Positions 34,019 to 47,400 of a DNA stretch of 56,234 nucleotides are shown here, piece after piece; within the stretch, counting starts at the first letter, position 1; each line of letters opens with the position of its first letter. The notes under the pieces are model-generated. The model was not told the origin of the DNA. It did no database searches and saw nothing but the letters and a program-made list of their open reading frames with translations. Both the position numbers and the translations under genes were made by a program. Source of the stretch: Ectocarpus siliculosus. Lineage: Eukaryota > Sar > Phaeophyceae > Ectocarpales > Ectocarpaceae. Location: assembly GCA_000310025.1 (NCBI GenBank), contig FN649734.1:3913116-3969349 (forward strand), given 5' to 3'.

Positions 34019-34801
34019 GTGCCCCGGGCACAGCTTGCATGTTTGAAATTCAGCAATAAAGCAGTCGGTGTGCGAACAGTAGAAAGGTGGACATCAATTC
34101 GGACGAGCGTACCGCACCATTGATGACGCAGGGCGCACAGTAATAACATTTGTTGGACCCGCACTATATCCCTCAGCCGACCCAAATATTTGCTCATTTC
34201 CAGTGTATTTTTCGTCTTAGCACAAAACAGTTGTTTCGCCATTTCGACGTCGGTCGATTGTACTTGCAGCATGTTACGCATAGTCCAAAAGTTGATAGAA
34301 GGAGGGGCGTTTACTTGAGCTTGGAGGCTTGTTCTCGGGCCAAGAAATGTTTCAAATGCTCGATTGTGCTTTTGGGTAGGTACGAGGTGTAGCTCGCCAA
34401 GACTATAGACCTAATCGATTCTCACGTTGTTTATTATGCTTGGACTTCGCGCGAACAATCTTTCTGTGCTCATTACCTTTAACAACTAACATCCGTACGA
34501 TCCAACCGGTTCGGGCAACTCACACGGTCCCAAGGAACGGCGGAGAGACACAAGAGACACACACATTTAATAAATTTATTCCAGAAACATCGTTAGCTTT
34601 GATGCGCGCTGAGTTCGTCGCACGACGTCGATAACACAAGCACCAAAGGGTCGCGCTATGCGTGTATACTTTCTATCAAGCCCTTGGTGATCTTGATCCG
34701 TTCCGAAAAGGCCGCAAAAGAGGAGATAGACAGTCGCACACACAATACAACAAACAGACGCCTACAATGGATTTTTGTTTGCTTCGCTGGCAAGGTCTAA
34801 T

Positions 34802-34856
34802 GAAGCCGAAATCAAACCATTAGACTAGTCAGCTATAGTCTAATGATTTCGGCTTC
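34802..34856. repeat. Hairpin-forming inverted repeat
   Basis: The arms GAAGCCGAAATC and GATTTCGGCTTC pair perfectly, followed inward by ATTAGACTA with TAGTCTAAT. A 4-5 base bulge and a 7-base loop complete it. No gene end is nearby. It may be the remnant of a foldback (MITE-like) element or an RNA hairpin. Confidence 0.9.
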
Positions 34857-35582
34857 TACAAAAGTTAGTCGTGGGGTGCGTGAGCCCCGTCATTTTCACT
34901 TCCGAGGAGGGTGATTCCTCTTGCCAGCGCTACCATCCGTCCAATCTTTATTTCGCTTCATATCACTCGCCAGCCACATCCTGCAGAATGTTCCAGGGTC
35001 CACGAGTCCTTCCGTCACCCATACTCTGGCCGATAGTATCCAGGGTCTCAGGAAAATAACCACTTCAAATTGTCCAGTCTCGGTCTCCAACCCAAGACTA
35101 ACTCGCATACAAACAACGATCCTGGTCTCACACTCCATTTCTTATCCATTTGGAGTTGGGGGGGTGTAATTCACCGTTCTATGGAATTTAGGTCAATAAC
35201 ACCGTATGCAAAATGGTTGTATTTCACAAGAAATCTCTAGTAGTATGCCTGACCTGCAGTAAAACCCCACGTCGAAGCATAGACTAGACTATTCTCTATT
35301 TTCGGTATTGTATAGGTTTTAGACTGCACATCAAGCCTACCACGATACACTACTTCTTCTGCCCCACCCCAACACAATGCATTCACTACGCAGAAGCGAA
35401 CTCCCGCAGGGCAACCCTCCTCAAGACGCCGGGAGAGGGGAATATAGACTATACTTTGAAGTACAGTATAGGGTTTAGCGCCTGTCAAAGCCAAAACACT
35501 TCACTGATGCAAACGAGGTTGTTAGCAACCACCCCGAGCGCATGTTGTTCTTTGCGCTCGCGCTCATTGTGCCTGCCTGTAG

Positions 35583-37399
35583 GTGACACAACCACGGAGT
35601 ACGAGGAGTGGGCGGAGCTTCGGCGGAATGGCACCAAGGTGTACAAAAGAACAAACAGGGAGATCACAGGTATGTTCCCAGCAGGCATGTTTGAATTTCC
35701 GCAACGCAGTCGGTGTGCGAATTGTGGGAGGTGTGCATCGACTCGAGCAGACCTGCCACAATTTACTTCGTTGTTACCAGGAAGGCATATCGAAAGGGGA
35801 ACACTATCGATGAAGCGCATCTACAACTTTAATGAATAGATCGGGTTCGCGTTTCTTTTGTTTCTTCTCCGTGCCTGTCGGTGTGCGTTTGTTTGTTCTT
35901 GCGCATGTTGTGGGTGTGCGTCTTCCCTTGGTATTTGCATACGTACGAATATAGTGCATGCTCGACTCCATGTTTAGATATGCACAGAAAGGGCAGAGAA
36001 GGATACCTTTTTCATTTGTAGCCCGGTTCTACCTTCCTGCCAATCAACTGTGAGCTAGACACAGACAAAACGGGGAGGAGGTCTACAGATACATACAATA
36101 GAGTGAGGGGGAAGGAAAAGTAGATGTGCAGATTCTGGTAATAATACTGTAGACTATAAAATATATGATACCTACGACCTCTACCACCCGTCCGTGCGAT
36201 ATCGCCACGCGAGCCCAAGATCTCTAATATTTTGTCGACCGTTCCACAACGTTTCTGCATGGGAGAGGTGGAAAGCACCGGTACAGCCTTGTTGTAGTCC
36301 AAGGCGTCTGCGCGCTTGGGTATTGCCGTTGGGAGGGGGCAAGGGAAACGTAAATTGGAATATGCGGTGCCTTTCGTTGCGAGAACGACCCCGACAAGTG
36401 GCCGAACCCACCCTGTCTCGCCCTGACAAGAGAAGCGGCCGCTATAACACTTAGTGAAAATTGATACCTGGCATTTTGAAACCTACGGGACTCGCCCGCA
36501 TCATGTCAACCATTCATGTCCAGCCGACCGGGGGTCCTGCTAAAAAAATGTGTGATGGATGGATAGGCATGATAATCCTGTATTCTGCTGTAGTTGGAGT
36601 CCTTTCGACGTGTGTTGCTGTTTGCCCGGCACCTACTGCTGTACAGTTGCTGCAGACGTTAAGTTACGGTAGTACTGTTGTGTGGAGATCGCTTGTTCGT
36701 GATTGCTTCTTGGGCAAGGCGGCTGATGAAATTGAAACGGACAGACAATAATTCACATGACGACTGCCCCCGCAAGAGGAACGCTTCTGCAGCACATGGA
36801 GCTCCACGCGGGGCTCCGCGGATACGACAGAATAGTTTTTAGGGGTGTGTGGCCACGCCGTGTCGCCCTGGTTCCGCCGCATCCACGGCAACCTCCATGC
36901 TCACGTGCCTTGTCCCACCTCCCTCTCCTTACGACTGATCGAGAACAAGCATGGTGATCACAACCCGATGTTCAGGTGGCGTATTTCACATGTTTCCCTC
37001 TGTCGGATCCGTCAGTGCTTTAGGTGTAAAGCTCGTTGCGTGTGTATGATACGGACCGCGGAGATGGTTTGACCGCCTCGAGCCCCCACGTGTGCTTGCA
37101 TGCATGTGTGCCGGTTCAACCAACGCCTTGTGGGCAATGCCACGGTCTCCTTTGATTGATCAGCCCCCCAGGACGCACAGTACTGCAGCCGATTTGTGCC
37201 TATTTCGCGTCCTCTGAGAGCATACGGGGGAGGTCAATTGTCGTTGAGAACAAGGCCAACACGTGTCAACCGGCCAAACTTTGTACATCGAGAGGTGTGC
37301 AAGTACAGGCTACCGCAGCACCGTACGCCCGCCGGCTGCCACGACAGCGACAACAGCAACACCTACCGCCACAGCAACGGCCGGCTCAGTGTCTGCTAG
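35583..37399 (+). CDS. Unidentified multi-exon gene, 3' part
   Basis: Three exons can be chained in phase: 35583-35669, 36843-36975 and 37189-37399 (stop TAG 37397-37399). The first reads DTTTEYEEWAELRRNGTKV, YKRTNREIT. The second reads VCGHAVSPWFRRIHGNLHAH, then PCPTSLSLRLIENKHGDHNP. The third reads RFVPISRPLRAYGGGQLSLR, ending NTYRHSNGRLSVC. The second exon and the latter half of the third show strong G/C at third positions, which argues for real coding sequence. Acceptors and donors are canonical (TTTTTAG, CACAG|GTATGT, TTCAG|GTGGCG). The 5' end is not found; it may lie upstream, near the duplicate exon at 33928. I do not recognise the family. Scattered Cys and His suggest a secreted or metal-binding protein, but this is a guess. 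Confidence 0.45.
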
Positions 37400-38048
37400 A
37401 GGGGGGATGTCGGTGCCTCGTGCTGTGCCTTCTTTTTGAATCCAAGGTTGTTTTTGGCGTGAATTGGCCCTTTCGAACCTGGCCCCACGGCCGCAGGTCT
37501 GTTGTGCAACATGTTGCTGTTGCTGTTGCTTCCCGTTCCCAGCGACGAAGGGGTTACCTCGTCAACGTCGCGCTGATCATGCAATGGCAATGGTGTAATG
37601 GAGGGGCGCTCAACTACACGGGTTGGGGTGCCCGCAAGAGTGTGTTGGGCCAGTATGGTGCACAGCAACTCGAACAAGTAGCGGTTAAGACGTGCTCGAC
37701 AGCAGTTTACAGCAATTGCTTCGACAAATGACCAAGTTGCAGTGTATGCGGACGACCGGCCTTCGCGCTGCTTACACGCACTCGTGGGTACCTCTATCCC
37801 TTGTGCCGCAAGCGTCGAGATGACCAAACTCTTGGCCTGTGCTCAACACAGCCACTCGCACGTCAGACAAGCACACTAGAGAGTCACATAATAGCGAAGA
37901 AATTGGTCCCGCATATGCTACCCGGCCTTTGTCTTGCGGCTATTTAGCGCTACCGGTTTTGGCTCCGCTTGCAGCATTTCGTTTTTATCGGTTGAAAGAA
38001 GTCACAACAACGTCAGCAGTTTTCGCCACATTCAATTGCGGGGCCATT

Positions 38049-41000
38049 AGCAGTGTCGATGAACAGCAACAAAAACGCCCACACACGGCAGGTCTGGCAA
38101 TTCTTGTGTTGCTATCGCTCCTGGGCGATGGTGAGGCTCTTTTCGGGCGAGGGAAGGGTGGAGGCGGAGCGGCGACAGCCGCGAAAAAAACATCAAGAGG
38201 GACAAAAGGCTCTCCAGCACGGACGAAGCTGGACCCTGACATGATGGAGACAGCGGCGATGCAGGTCAGATCCAAATTTCATCTGTCAAGAGCTGTATTG
38301 GGCTCATCATGTTCCGTTGAGACTTTTTTGTCTCATTCGGTCGCCTTTTCGTTGAAGATTCTTACAGTAGTACTCTCGTTTTCTCTCGTGTTGTAGAGTA
38401 TCTACCTGGTCCTAAGCGTCGGTCCTCTCTAGTAGGTCGTGAGGCCGCCCGGCCAGACATGATCGTGCCTTCATTTTGGTGTGCCGGCCTCTACAGAGGT
38501 AAAGAGGCGCACATGGGTACCAGTCGGCGCCTTCGTCGACCAAGCAACACACCAAATACTCCACAGCGGTAGCGGAAAATGGTGACGATTGCTGTGAATT
38601 CACTTTTGTTGCTGCGCACAAATGTTGGTTTCTTGCCCTGGTGAACCCGTCTTCGATCTTGCGAGTGAGGGCCATCACATCACCGACGAGCGAGCGACGT
38701 TGGCTGAGCCTCAACTTTCATCTTCGGACGGTATAAGTATACCAACAAGTGTTTCTCTGCGTACCAGGAGTGTGCTCATCAGAGAAAGAACAGAGTCATC
38801 AAGGGGTAACGCAAGATGGCGGGCAGCAGGACCAGCCCAGCTCACTGCAACCTGCCAGTTGTGATATTTCCCGAGATCGACAGCCCGCGCGACTGACGTG
38901 TGTTGGCCCGAAGAACCCAGCGAACCGAAAGAAAGCTTTGCAAGTCTGCATGCGAGTGTGTGGCGCGTCTTTTCGATCGTAGCCACGCAAACCTTATAGG
39001 TTTGCTCGCCCCAAAGCAGCTCTCCTGGCGTTTCTGTGCTTCCTCCCCCTTGCGTGAGCAAGCGAGGAATCGTTCCCGGTACAATCTTAGTACCCACGAG
39101 CGACTTCGGAATAATTCCCGATGCGCTGCTTTTACCTTTGTTGCTAGTTTTCCCCCAACTTGCAGCAACGAATGAGGGTCCGAGTGGTGCGCCGACAGGG
39201 ACGGGGATGCGTGCATGGTTTGTGAACTTGTTGGCACAGCGTGCGTTTGCGTCGCTACTGCTATACCGTCTCATGCTTCCTGCATCTTGTTGGCCAAAGG
39301 CTCCCCGGCAAAGCTGTTCCATCACACGAAACGCCATTTCTTCTTTATTCTGTTGCTTCCCGCGCTTCAATACCGTCAAGAATGTGATCGGCGACGGCTA
39401 ATGTGGCCATGAACGATAAGCCCACCGTACGTTTCATCTCCGTGACGACTCCTTGAGGAGGGGCTTGTTTCCCCCCGCTGGGCGAACATTCTGCAATGTT
39501 GTTTTCTTCCCGACGTTTTTGGGTTACTAGCCCCTCCTCAAGCCGGCATCGTTTTTTTTTGTTTTTAACCGTCTGTTCAGGCCTCGGAGCGCCTTCTGAT
39601 GTGGGGAACTACGACCATCTTCCAGCTCAAGGAGGCCGCCCGTATGAAGGGACACGTGGAGCGGTTGCAGGCGTCCTCGCAACAAGTGGACCAGAACGGT
39701 CGGGCGATGGTGAAGATGGACCCGCCCATGTACAAGGCCGTGGTGGGGAGCAGCTTGGGGAACGTTTTTCTCATGCTCAACTCCCCGAACTTCGGCAAGC
39801 TGTCGGAGAAGGCGAAATCGTGAGTCCCTGTTGGTGTGCGTTGATGCTTTTCAGCGTTGTATTGAGCCGAGGCTGTGTCAGGTATAGAGCACCACGCGCT
39901 CTGCGCGTACTATGGTCTGTGGAGAGAAACGAGATCACGCCCGTTGCGGGAGATTTTGAAGCTGTCTCTGCTGGTCGGCTTGTCTTTGGTGTTCAGGTTG
40001 AGATAAGGAAGGCGCCCCAGATAGCTGTTAAAGCCCCGGGCCTTCTGATTTTTTCAGAGCGCACTCTTCATTGCTAGGCGATCCCACTCGGCATGCCTCT
40101 GTGTTTCTCCCTTTGCTTCGATGCATTGTGGGGCGACATCACCTATATTAAGGCATCTTGAATCTCACGTATGCATTATTTGCGCGTTCTTCAGAGGATT
40201 AAAGAAACAACACATGGCTCACTGCACACACCCACATCCTCTTTTATATAATGAGTGGTACTTCGAAGAATGTATTTTTGCGGTTTGTTGTCTCACTGTC
40301 TGCCACTTGGTTTGTCGTGGGTGGACATTACGGGTTTGTCCTAGAACCAGTAACACACCGCGAGGAGGGAGCTGCTTTGTTCACCTCGTGTAGTAGTGCC
40401 GCGCGCTCGCAAGCATGCCTACGGGAACGCTTGGGGTCGCCTGATTACAGAGATACCCCGGCACCTTAACCTAGACAGTGTGGCGACGCCGCTTAGCTCG
40501 CCTGCGGCGGCGCACGCACGAGGCGTTGACAAAGCACGGCAAAGTGCTTTCGTTGTTGGCACGCCCTCCGGCTATCCCGATCCACGGTGCCGCGTCCCCC
40601 GTGGACGATTAGCAAAAGGTCACTGCTCTACTCGTTGGCGGTTGGCGGAGTTTGAAAGTGACCGTGGTGATGTGTTTTCTGCGCTAGCCAGTGAGTTAGT
40701 GCCAACGGCAGGACCCTGCGAAGCTGTGTGTTTCCACTTTGCAATCAAGCCCCGCGTCCCGCTCCCAATACATGCGGTACGGGCCCGCGAATAAGAATCG
40801 CCAAAACCGGGTCGAGGCTCGTCTCTTTTTTTCATTATCACTGTCACACACACACGCACACTGTCGAGCAAAGGTTGTTGTTTAAGGTAGAGTTTAGAGT
40901 AGCATTAACCGCTGAGCTTCGGTTCTTCGACTTTTTTTTGTTCTCCTGTAAATTTAAGTCTCTGCTTCTTAACGGAATATCTCTTGACTGCGGGCCCGTA

Positions 41001-41761
41001 CTCTGCATCATCGCTCGTGGGAAATTCCTTGGTTCGCTATCAACAGGATGCTGAAAGACGAGGGAAGACAGATGCGGTTGATCGACATGGATCAGAGGAC
41101 GAAGGAGTCGTTCGCCGCTCAGAAGGGCCAGCCCACGGGAGTCAAGGGCCCCGAGGGCTACTTGGAGGGCGCCCTGCTCAACAAGGAGGTGGCAGCGGCT
41201 CACGAAAAGTTCTTGGCGGACGTTGAGGTAAGTGGCCGGAGTGCTGGCGACGGTCTTTGTGTGCGGCGTCCGTTTAGGCTACGCTTCTGCTACTGCCTTC
41301 GAGAAGGCGAATCACCGCTCTGACTGTAGTTTACTGGAGGCTTGGTGCCAATTACTGGTTCGAATGTTTTGGCCGCATCCTTTCGATCAAGTACCGTTGC
41401 GTGTACGCCCTTTCGCCGGATACAATGCGTGGCGCACGGTATCGTGCGCAACCTCTCATCGTCCCCTACTTGCGTCTTTACTAACCATGCTTTGTGTCTA
41501 TTTATCATGCGTTCCGTGGGAAAATTGCACGTGTACCCCTCTGCTGGATGTCTTGTGTGCCAGCATGGATTTCCCTACCTTTACGCGTTCTCTCTTGGAA
41601 CTGTTTTTCTTCCCTGATGCTCACTGCAGGCGTTGTCGAGCTCGGCGGTGGGCAAGAAGGCTGCCGCGAGCGCCGAGGCATACCACCAAGCCATGCTAGC
41701 GTACACCACCAGCGAGGACTACAGGAGCAGCCTCAAATCTTCTCGATCAAAGAAGAAGTAA
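38049..41761 (+). CDS. Unidentified helical protein, four 3' exons
   Basis: Exons in phase: about 38049-38264 (5' limit unknown), 39581-39819, 41047-41227, 41630-41761 (TAA). The first holds a hydrophobic stretch (AGLAILVLLSLLGDGEALFG) that could be a signal or membrane segment. A Gly/Lys-rich linker and LDPDMMETAAMQ follow. Later exons are charged and helical: FQLKEAARMKGHVERLQASS, VVGSSLGNVFLMLNSPNFGK, ALLNKEVAAAHEKFLADVE. The end is AYHQAMLAYTTSEDYRSSLK with a Lys/Arg tail. That last segment faintly recalls the third helix of an HMG box, which is not enough to name it. GC3 is strong throughout and all three introns are GT-AG. No ATG lies in frame in the first exon, so at least one upstream exon is missing. 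Confidence 0.6.
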
Positions 41762-43800
41762 ATAGTTGCGGTACTTTTTTTTGTCGAAGGCGTGCACTCA
41801 TATGCGTTGCCTCGCGGGGAGATCTTGGATTGTCTGGCGGGATTGCCATCGCGGGCACATAGCAGCTTGGTTTTCTGTGCCGATTTACGTAGTGCCCGTT
41901 CTTTTCCCCTAGAAACACAGGGTGGTCGGCACAAGAGCAGGTAGCTTAGTCAGGTGTTAGGAATGGCGTGTCCGAAACGGCGTGTGTGTGTGTTTTCACG
42001 CTCCTTGCCGTCGGTTGTTCGGGAACAGGCCGTTGCCGTCTACGCAGGCTATCGCGGTGAGGGTTCCCTGATAGTCGGGGGTACATAGCTGCTTGCGCTC
42101 TTTTGGTAGTGAGTGCGCGCTGATTTTTAAGCTGTTGACGGAAAAAAACAACAAATGTCTGCATCCGAAAGGTAAGGCCCCAAGACGGTTCCTGGTCGTA
42201 GGTTGCACCGTCGTCGTTTCGCTACACGATAACCGTTGTCAGCATTCATGTTTCGAGAGTGCGAGACAGGTTTGCCCATGGACGTACAAGTCTTGCTTGA
42301 TTTCCTTGTACCATAGCTTTCCGTGCGGAGAAAGGAGTAGACTAGTCCTTCACTATTGGTACGTGTACACAGTGAGTGTCATCACTGCTAGCGCAGGGCA
42401 GGTGTCACTTTCTTGCCCGCGAGATTTTGAAGTTGAGGAGTCACGTAGGGGTGTCGCGGTAAATGCCTAGACTGTTCAATGAACGAGTACAAGACACGTC
42501 GCCAATCGATGGATACCGTAAGTTGTTCCTACGTCGCGACCTTTATTGCGATTCATTCCTGGGGCGGCGCCATTCCGGGATACGCACATGCGGTGGATTG
42601 TCCAAAAGTTGTTTTCGAACCAGGTTTTCCAACGTGTTTGTCGCCATCCCTCTGCGGCATATTTTCTGCGAACAGAGAAAAAAGCAAAGTGCTTGGCATG
42701 ATGCTCGGGGGCATAATGCATGCCTGAATGCTGCTTTCCAATAGTAGGCCAAACATACATGCCGAACGTCCAAACCTGAGTGAATTGACAGACAGAGAGC
42801 GTGCCAGCCTGTCGGCAGCAAGACAACTTTTCCTACACGGAAGAGGTCCATACAGTTTCGAGCTCTGGTGACGTCACTACCAGTGATGACCGATAGAAAT
42901 GTGTAAATAACCATCATGCAGATCCCGCGGCAAAACTACTGTTCAAACGTGTTTCCTGTTGAAAAGGGGAAGACGAAGTCTCGCCATGTACAACAGCGTT
43001 TCGCCTCAGAGACGAATCCTCACTCTTTCAATACACAGCAGTACCACACAATGTCCGTTGCGCTCCACAAGAGACACCCAGCCTAGGTCTCTCTCATGTC
43101 GGCCCTGCCTCCTTTGTTTTCTGTTTCATACTTCTCGTCTTGCAACCCAACCTGCCGTGTAGACTATCATACTCTCGCGTCAGAAGTTGTGTGACAAATA
43201 TTGCAACACAAACCCACCCACCCCCACCCACAGGCGAAAACCCGTACAAACACAGGTAGAGAATGAATGCGATGGAGGTAGACCCGTGGCAAGGTACCAC
43301 CCGGTGCCCGTTCTGCCGGACAATCGACAACCGAAGGCGCCTCCTAACACGGCCTGCAAGTGAGAGATGAAGGCCATTTTTTACAAAGTGACATATCGTC
43401 ACCCATCCTGCACTCCTCTACCGACAACTTGATACAGCACGTCCCGTGATACCTTTGTGGTACTTGTCTCATCATTGTGCTCACCTTGTCAAGGCCAGCG
43501 AACTGCACACACACATGTCCGATAAGGCCATGGATTCATTGCGAAGCTACATCTGTCTCTCGGTGTCACATCTAGAATCGGTGGAAAGTGATGAATTCGC
43601 CGCTCGAATTTTATCTCGCACTCGCGTGTTCGCAAGTAGCGAGATGTCGGCCTTGGTCAGCCGAAAACCTCATCTATCCTCAACCAGCCTGCATGCATGT
43701 ACGGGCAATTTAATATACCAAGTCCGCGACCCCGCGCGGACGCTTAGCTTCACGAGGACGGGGCAAGCGGTGAGCACTTGGCTACAGTAGCCATCAGATC
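41762..43800. other. No recognisable gene
   Basis: Open frames up to about 125 codons on both strands lack domains and GC3 bias. Part of the left end is presumably the 3' UTR of the gene ending at 41761. Confidence 0.55.
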
Positions 43801-44443
43801 ATGTCGTCGACGAACGAGCTCAAGGTCGGCGCCGTCGAAAGTCCACGTCTTCAAGCGGGGTTTCCTCCCAGTTGTCCTTCCCGTCTGCATGTGGGGAGAG
43901 AGGAAGCGCATGATATCGGGGTTCGCATATTCCGATTGGGGGATGGTGAGGATGGGGGAGGTGGCGACGAGACCTGACGTGCAGAATGTTGGGCGAGAAA
44001 TGTGGCCAACCTGCGCAACAACAAAGCATCACAGTGTGTGGACAAAGCCATGGGAGGTGACGTAGGCCGTGGAATGTCGAAGTGAATTAGACTAGACTAA
44101 TATGTGTGGAACCACACAATGTACACTCAAAGTGTTCGAATTCCGTCTTACCGCAAAAATTTCATTCTGTCGAAACCTGTGTCATCGTTGAACGGCACCC
44201 ATGTCGCTCATTGTTCAATCCCGACATCTCGACACACGCACACACGATCTTTCCATCAACCCGGAACATGCACGGCATGTCAAAAAGCTCTCCCGCGACA
44301 CGCTGATCTACAACGTCCGAGAGTCGAGCTGGCCCATGCCGCGCACCATCGGCCTGGGAGACCCGCAGCGAGAGCGGCCATGCTCGAGCTCCATATGCTT
44401 TTCATTCTGGTGTTCTCAAGCTCATCAACGCAAGAGGCGGTAA
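43801..44443 (+). CDS. Weak two-exon gene candidate
   Basis: An ATG at 43801 opens MSSTNELK with G/C at nearly every third position and a donor CTCAAG|GTCGGC at 43825. A second GC3-rich stretch from 44288 (after TCAAAAAG) reads LSRDTLIYNVRESSWPMPRT, IGLGDPQRER, and then runs to TAA 44441-44443 in less convincing sequence. Joined, they give 59 residues in phase. The true 3' structure may differ, and I recognise no family. The opposite strand also stays open here, but with a poorer codon pattern. Confidence 0.25.
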
Positions 44444-47400
44444 AAGGGAAGCTTCCTCGTTGCGCCCACAACCGACTCCACACAGGAAGATGAACGAGAC
44501 AGGCGCCATGAAGCGTCGCGACGTACGCACTGAGAGCACCATTTTTTCACCACGTCGCCGTGCACATACGTTGCTGCAGTAGTTGTTACCGTGTTTCCGA
44601 GGGGTGGGGGCGGGTACTCTTCGTACAGAGGAGGGGGTGGAAGAAAGGCAACTACAAAATCGTCGGCGAATCCGTATTGTACGTGCATGCGTATTCCACA
44701 GGAAGTTGGTGTGTACCAGATTCTACGCACATGAGCCGGGGACATATTGAATCATTATGTGATTTCAGATTAAAGTCGTCTCTTAAGTATTGGAACGCTA
44801 TGAGTGAAACCCCTACAATCGCTAGTGAACCTATTTGTACTCGAAAAAAACTCCAGCATTTTTCCTCCAAGAAACAAACCGAAAAACTAAATGTGAATGA
44901 ATGAATGTATGAATGAATGAATGAATGGAGAATGAATGGATGAATGGTATTTTCATTCGCAAGACCCGAACCACGCCTTTCTTGTGCTGAACACCGAAGG
45001 CGCGAGAAGTCACACCATCGGCCGTTCTGCACTAATTTCGACGCCGTCAACAAGCTGGGGCTCGGGTGGTGCCTGACACGTTTATGTTTGCCGGTGCCGG
45101 GGATCGATCGTCTCAAGCACGAAACAACGAGCACGAAGGCGGTACACCAACTTGCTCCGATTTCGACATATTTGGGCGACAAATTCACCTGGTATTCCAT
45201 GAAATTGGAATCCAATCCGAGCAGAATGAATAACCCCAAGCGGCTCTATGTAGATAAGAGTAACGTTGAATACGTTGTACTCTCAAGCCTCGTTGTCACG
45301 CCCCGTCCTTTCTTTACTGCATGCATTACAATCTCCTGCGATACTGGACAAGAATAACATCTGCGTAGTTTGTAAGTGAGTTGCTGCTCATCCCCACAAA
45401 CACAATACTGTAGAGATTAAACGTCAGTTTCCCGCTCACCTCGACATACTCCCGTGCCTCAGCCCTCCTGCCTCTCGCCCCCCTTGACTCGGACCTTGCG
45501 TCAGACAGTTCGTGACTACCGCCATGGTGAAGTCAAAGCCAACCACATCATCGTCTTCTGATGCAGTTCTCTCCTCCTTGTGTGCACATCTGATGTTGTG
45601 CGTCAGGTAGCGGGAGGTTCGTACGATCTTCTTGTTCACCCGTGGGCAGATACTGAGAACGCGGTAACCGATTCTGGTGCTGGCGCGCTAAGTTCTGCAC
45701 TGAGAACCAAGAGTGCGTTACTTTCATTCTAGCTGCACCGCCCTAGGCTGGGGCAAGCGAAACTGACGGCTTTGTGGGCGACTCCAACTACACGTTCGCG
45801 GTTTCACTCGGTAGTGAAGTATCCACATCGGAGTTGTTCGTCACCTCTGAGGATGGGTGGTTAGTGGTGCGGCTTGCCAGGATTATTCCATGGTGCCACT
45901 CGGTGCCCTAGACACACGGCGAGAGTTTGAGCACAAGATTGAGTTGCATGTATTCTGTGTCACTGGCTTCATCTATACCCTAGACTAGAGCTGGAACAAA
46001 ACAAGTCTAATCATTGTTGGTAGACTGTTGGGTTTAAAGAACACCATTCGAGCAAGTACCTCTTCCTCGGATTGGACACCATGAAACAGGTGGTGATAAA
46101 CTCTGGGATATATATTTAGTAGTTCATGATGACGAGCGTTAAGTGACATGGTAAAGATTGAAGTTGTGTTTGTTTACGGAGGACCCTTGGAGAATCTACA
46201 ATGCAGAAAATGCGAGAGATATTCTCAAACCGTTATTGTAACTTCGCCGAGATTTACGTCCGACGCAAGGTTTTGAAGTAAACCAACGGGGCGACCAGTG
46301 TGGTTGCACACAGATACGGCCAATCAAGTTCAGCATTGAGCACCAGAAAGAAAATACACGATTGGAGCCGCACGCGGGGCACTCCGACAGCGTGTAGTTT
46401 CGGTTCCCGTTCACTTGACTGATGCACACAGCTTTACTATATACCCAATACCAGGAACAAACACGAATGAAAAAATGACAACGATTTTGTTGAGGAATGG
46501 GCTGTGCTACTGTCGATTGGGAATGACTAGTGGTTCGAAAGGGATGGTGCGAGAGAACACTATAGTATCAGATCGCCTCATTGGCGCGGGCGGACACCAT
46601 GCTTTCTCGCAACGTTCCGGAGAACGAACGCTATGCTTGGGTTCCAGATACTCTTCCTCACAGAAAACAATCTGCCGCAAACATACCGAGCGGTTGTTCG
46701 GTGGGAAGTGCATCATTGACGTGGATATTACTGTGACACTCCCCGGCAGAATCTTCAATATCTTTACACCATCCGTCAACCGATGACCCCTGTAAGGCCA
46801 AGCTGCCCAAACCATGATACGGGCGAATATTCCCCTCTTGTTGTTGTAGCAAAAACAACCGTTCCGGTGTTTGCTCAGCTTACCTTCAAACATCCTTACC
46901 GGTTGACTGACGCGGACTTTCCGTGCTAACAGGCCAACTTCCCCAAAAAGGTACCGAGTGCATCACTTCTACAGAAAACCAAAGGAAAATACACCACAGA
47001 CACGATCGTGAAGCAACCGGCCAGAACCGTGGTCAGATGTCCCTGGTGACACTTATGGGAAATAAGGGGATGGACAGAAGAATACCAAGTTTACAGTCGA
47101 GCCCATCGCTCTCGGTCGGCAAGCGATGCCAAAATGTGAGACACGCAAAAAAATCAACGCTCCCCACTCAAGACAGCCAAGTTGATTCTACCCTTGTACC
47201 CCTAATAGGCCGGGATGTCCTTGCCGCCGTGGTACACAGGTCAACCACATATCTACCCACAAACTGCACGGTGGGGGGGTTACGATCCCGACAACGGTGA
47301 TACCTGCATGCCCCAACTCCCAATGGACACGCTAATATGGCTTTCTTCCTCTTCCCATTCCTTGTGCTGCCGTGCCGGCATACTCCATGATAGCTTCTCA

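Noticed and set aside
40396-40794. 132-codon plus frame in the intron 39820-41046
   Set aside because: The flanking exons join in phase without it, and I see no family, acceptor or donor to support it.
43820-43884. Possible minus-strand terminal exon (GKDNWEETPLEDVDFRRRRP)
   Set aside because: Protein-like and with a good acceptor, but the plus strand there has the better codon pattern and no partner exon on the minus strand could be fixed.
46507-46893. Minus-strand frame with ARIMVWAAW, reminiscent of Tc1/mariner transposases
   Set aside because: No DDE residues or further motif blocks could be aligned; the resemblance is a few residues only.
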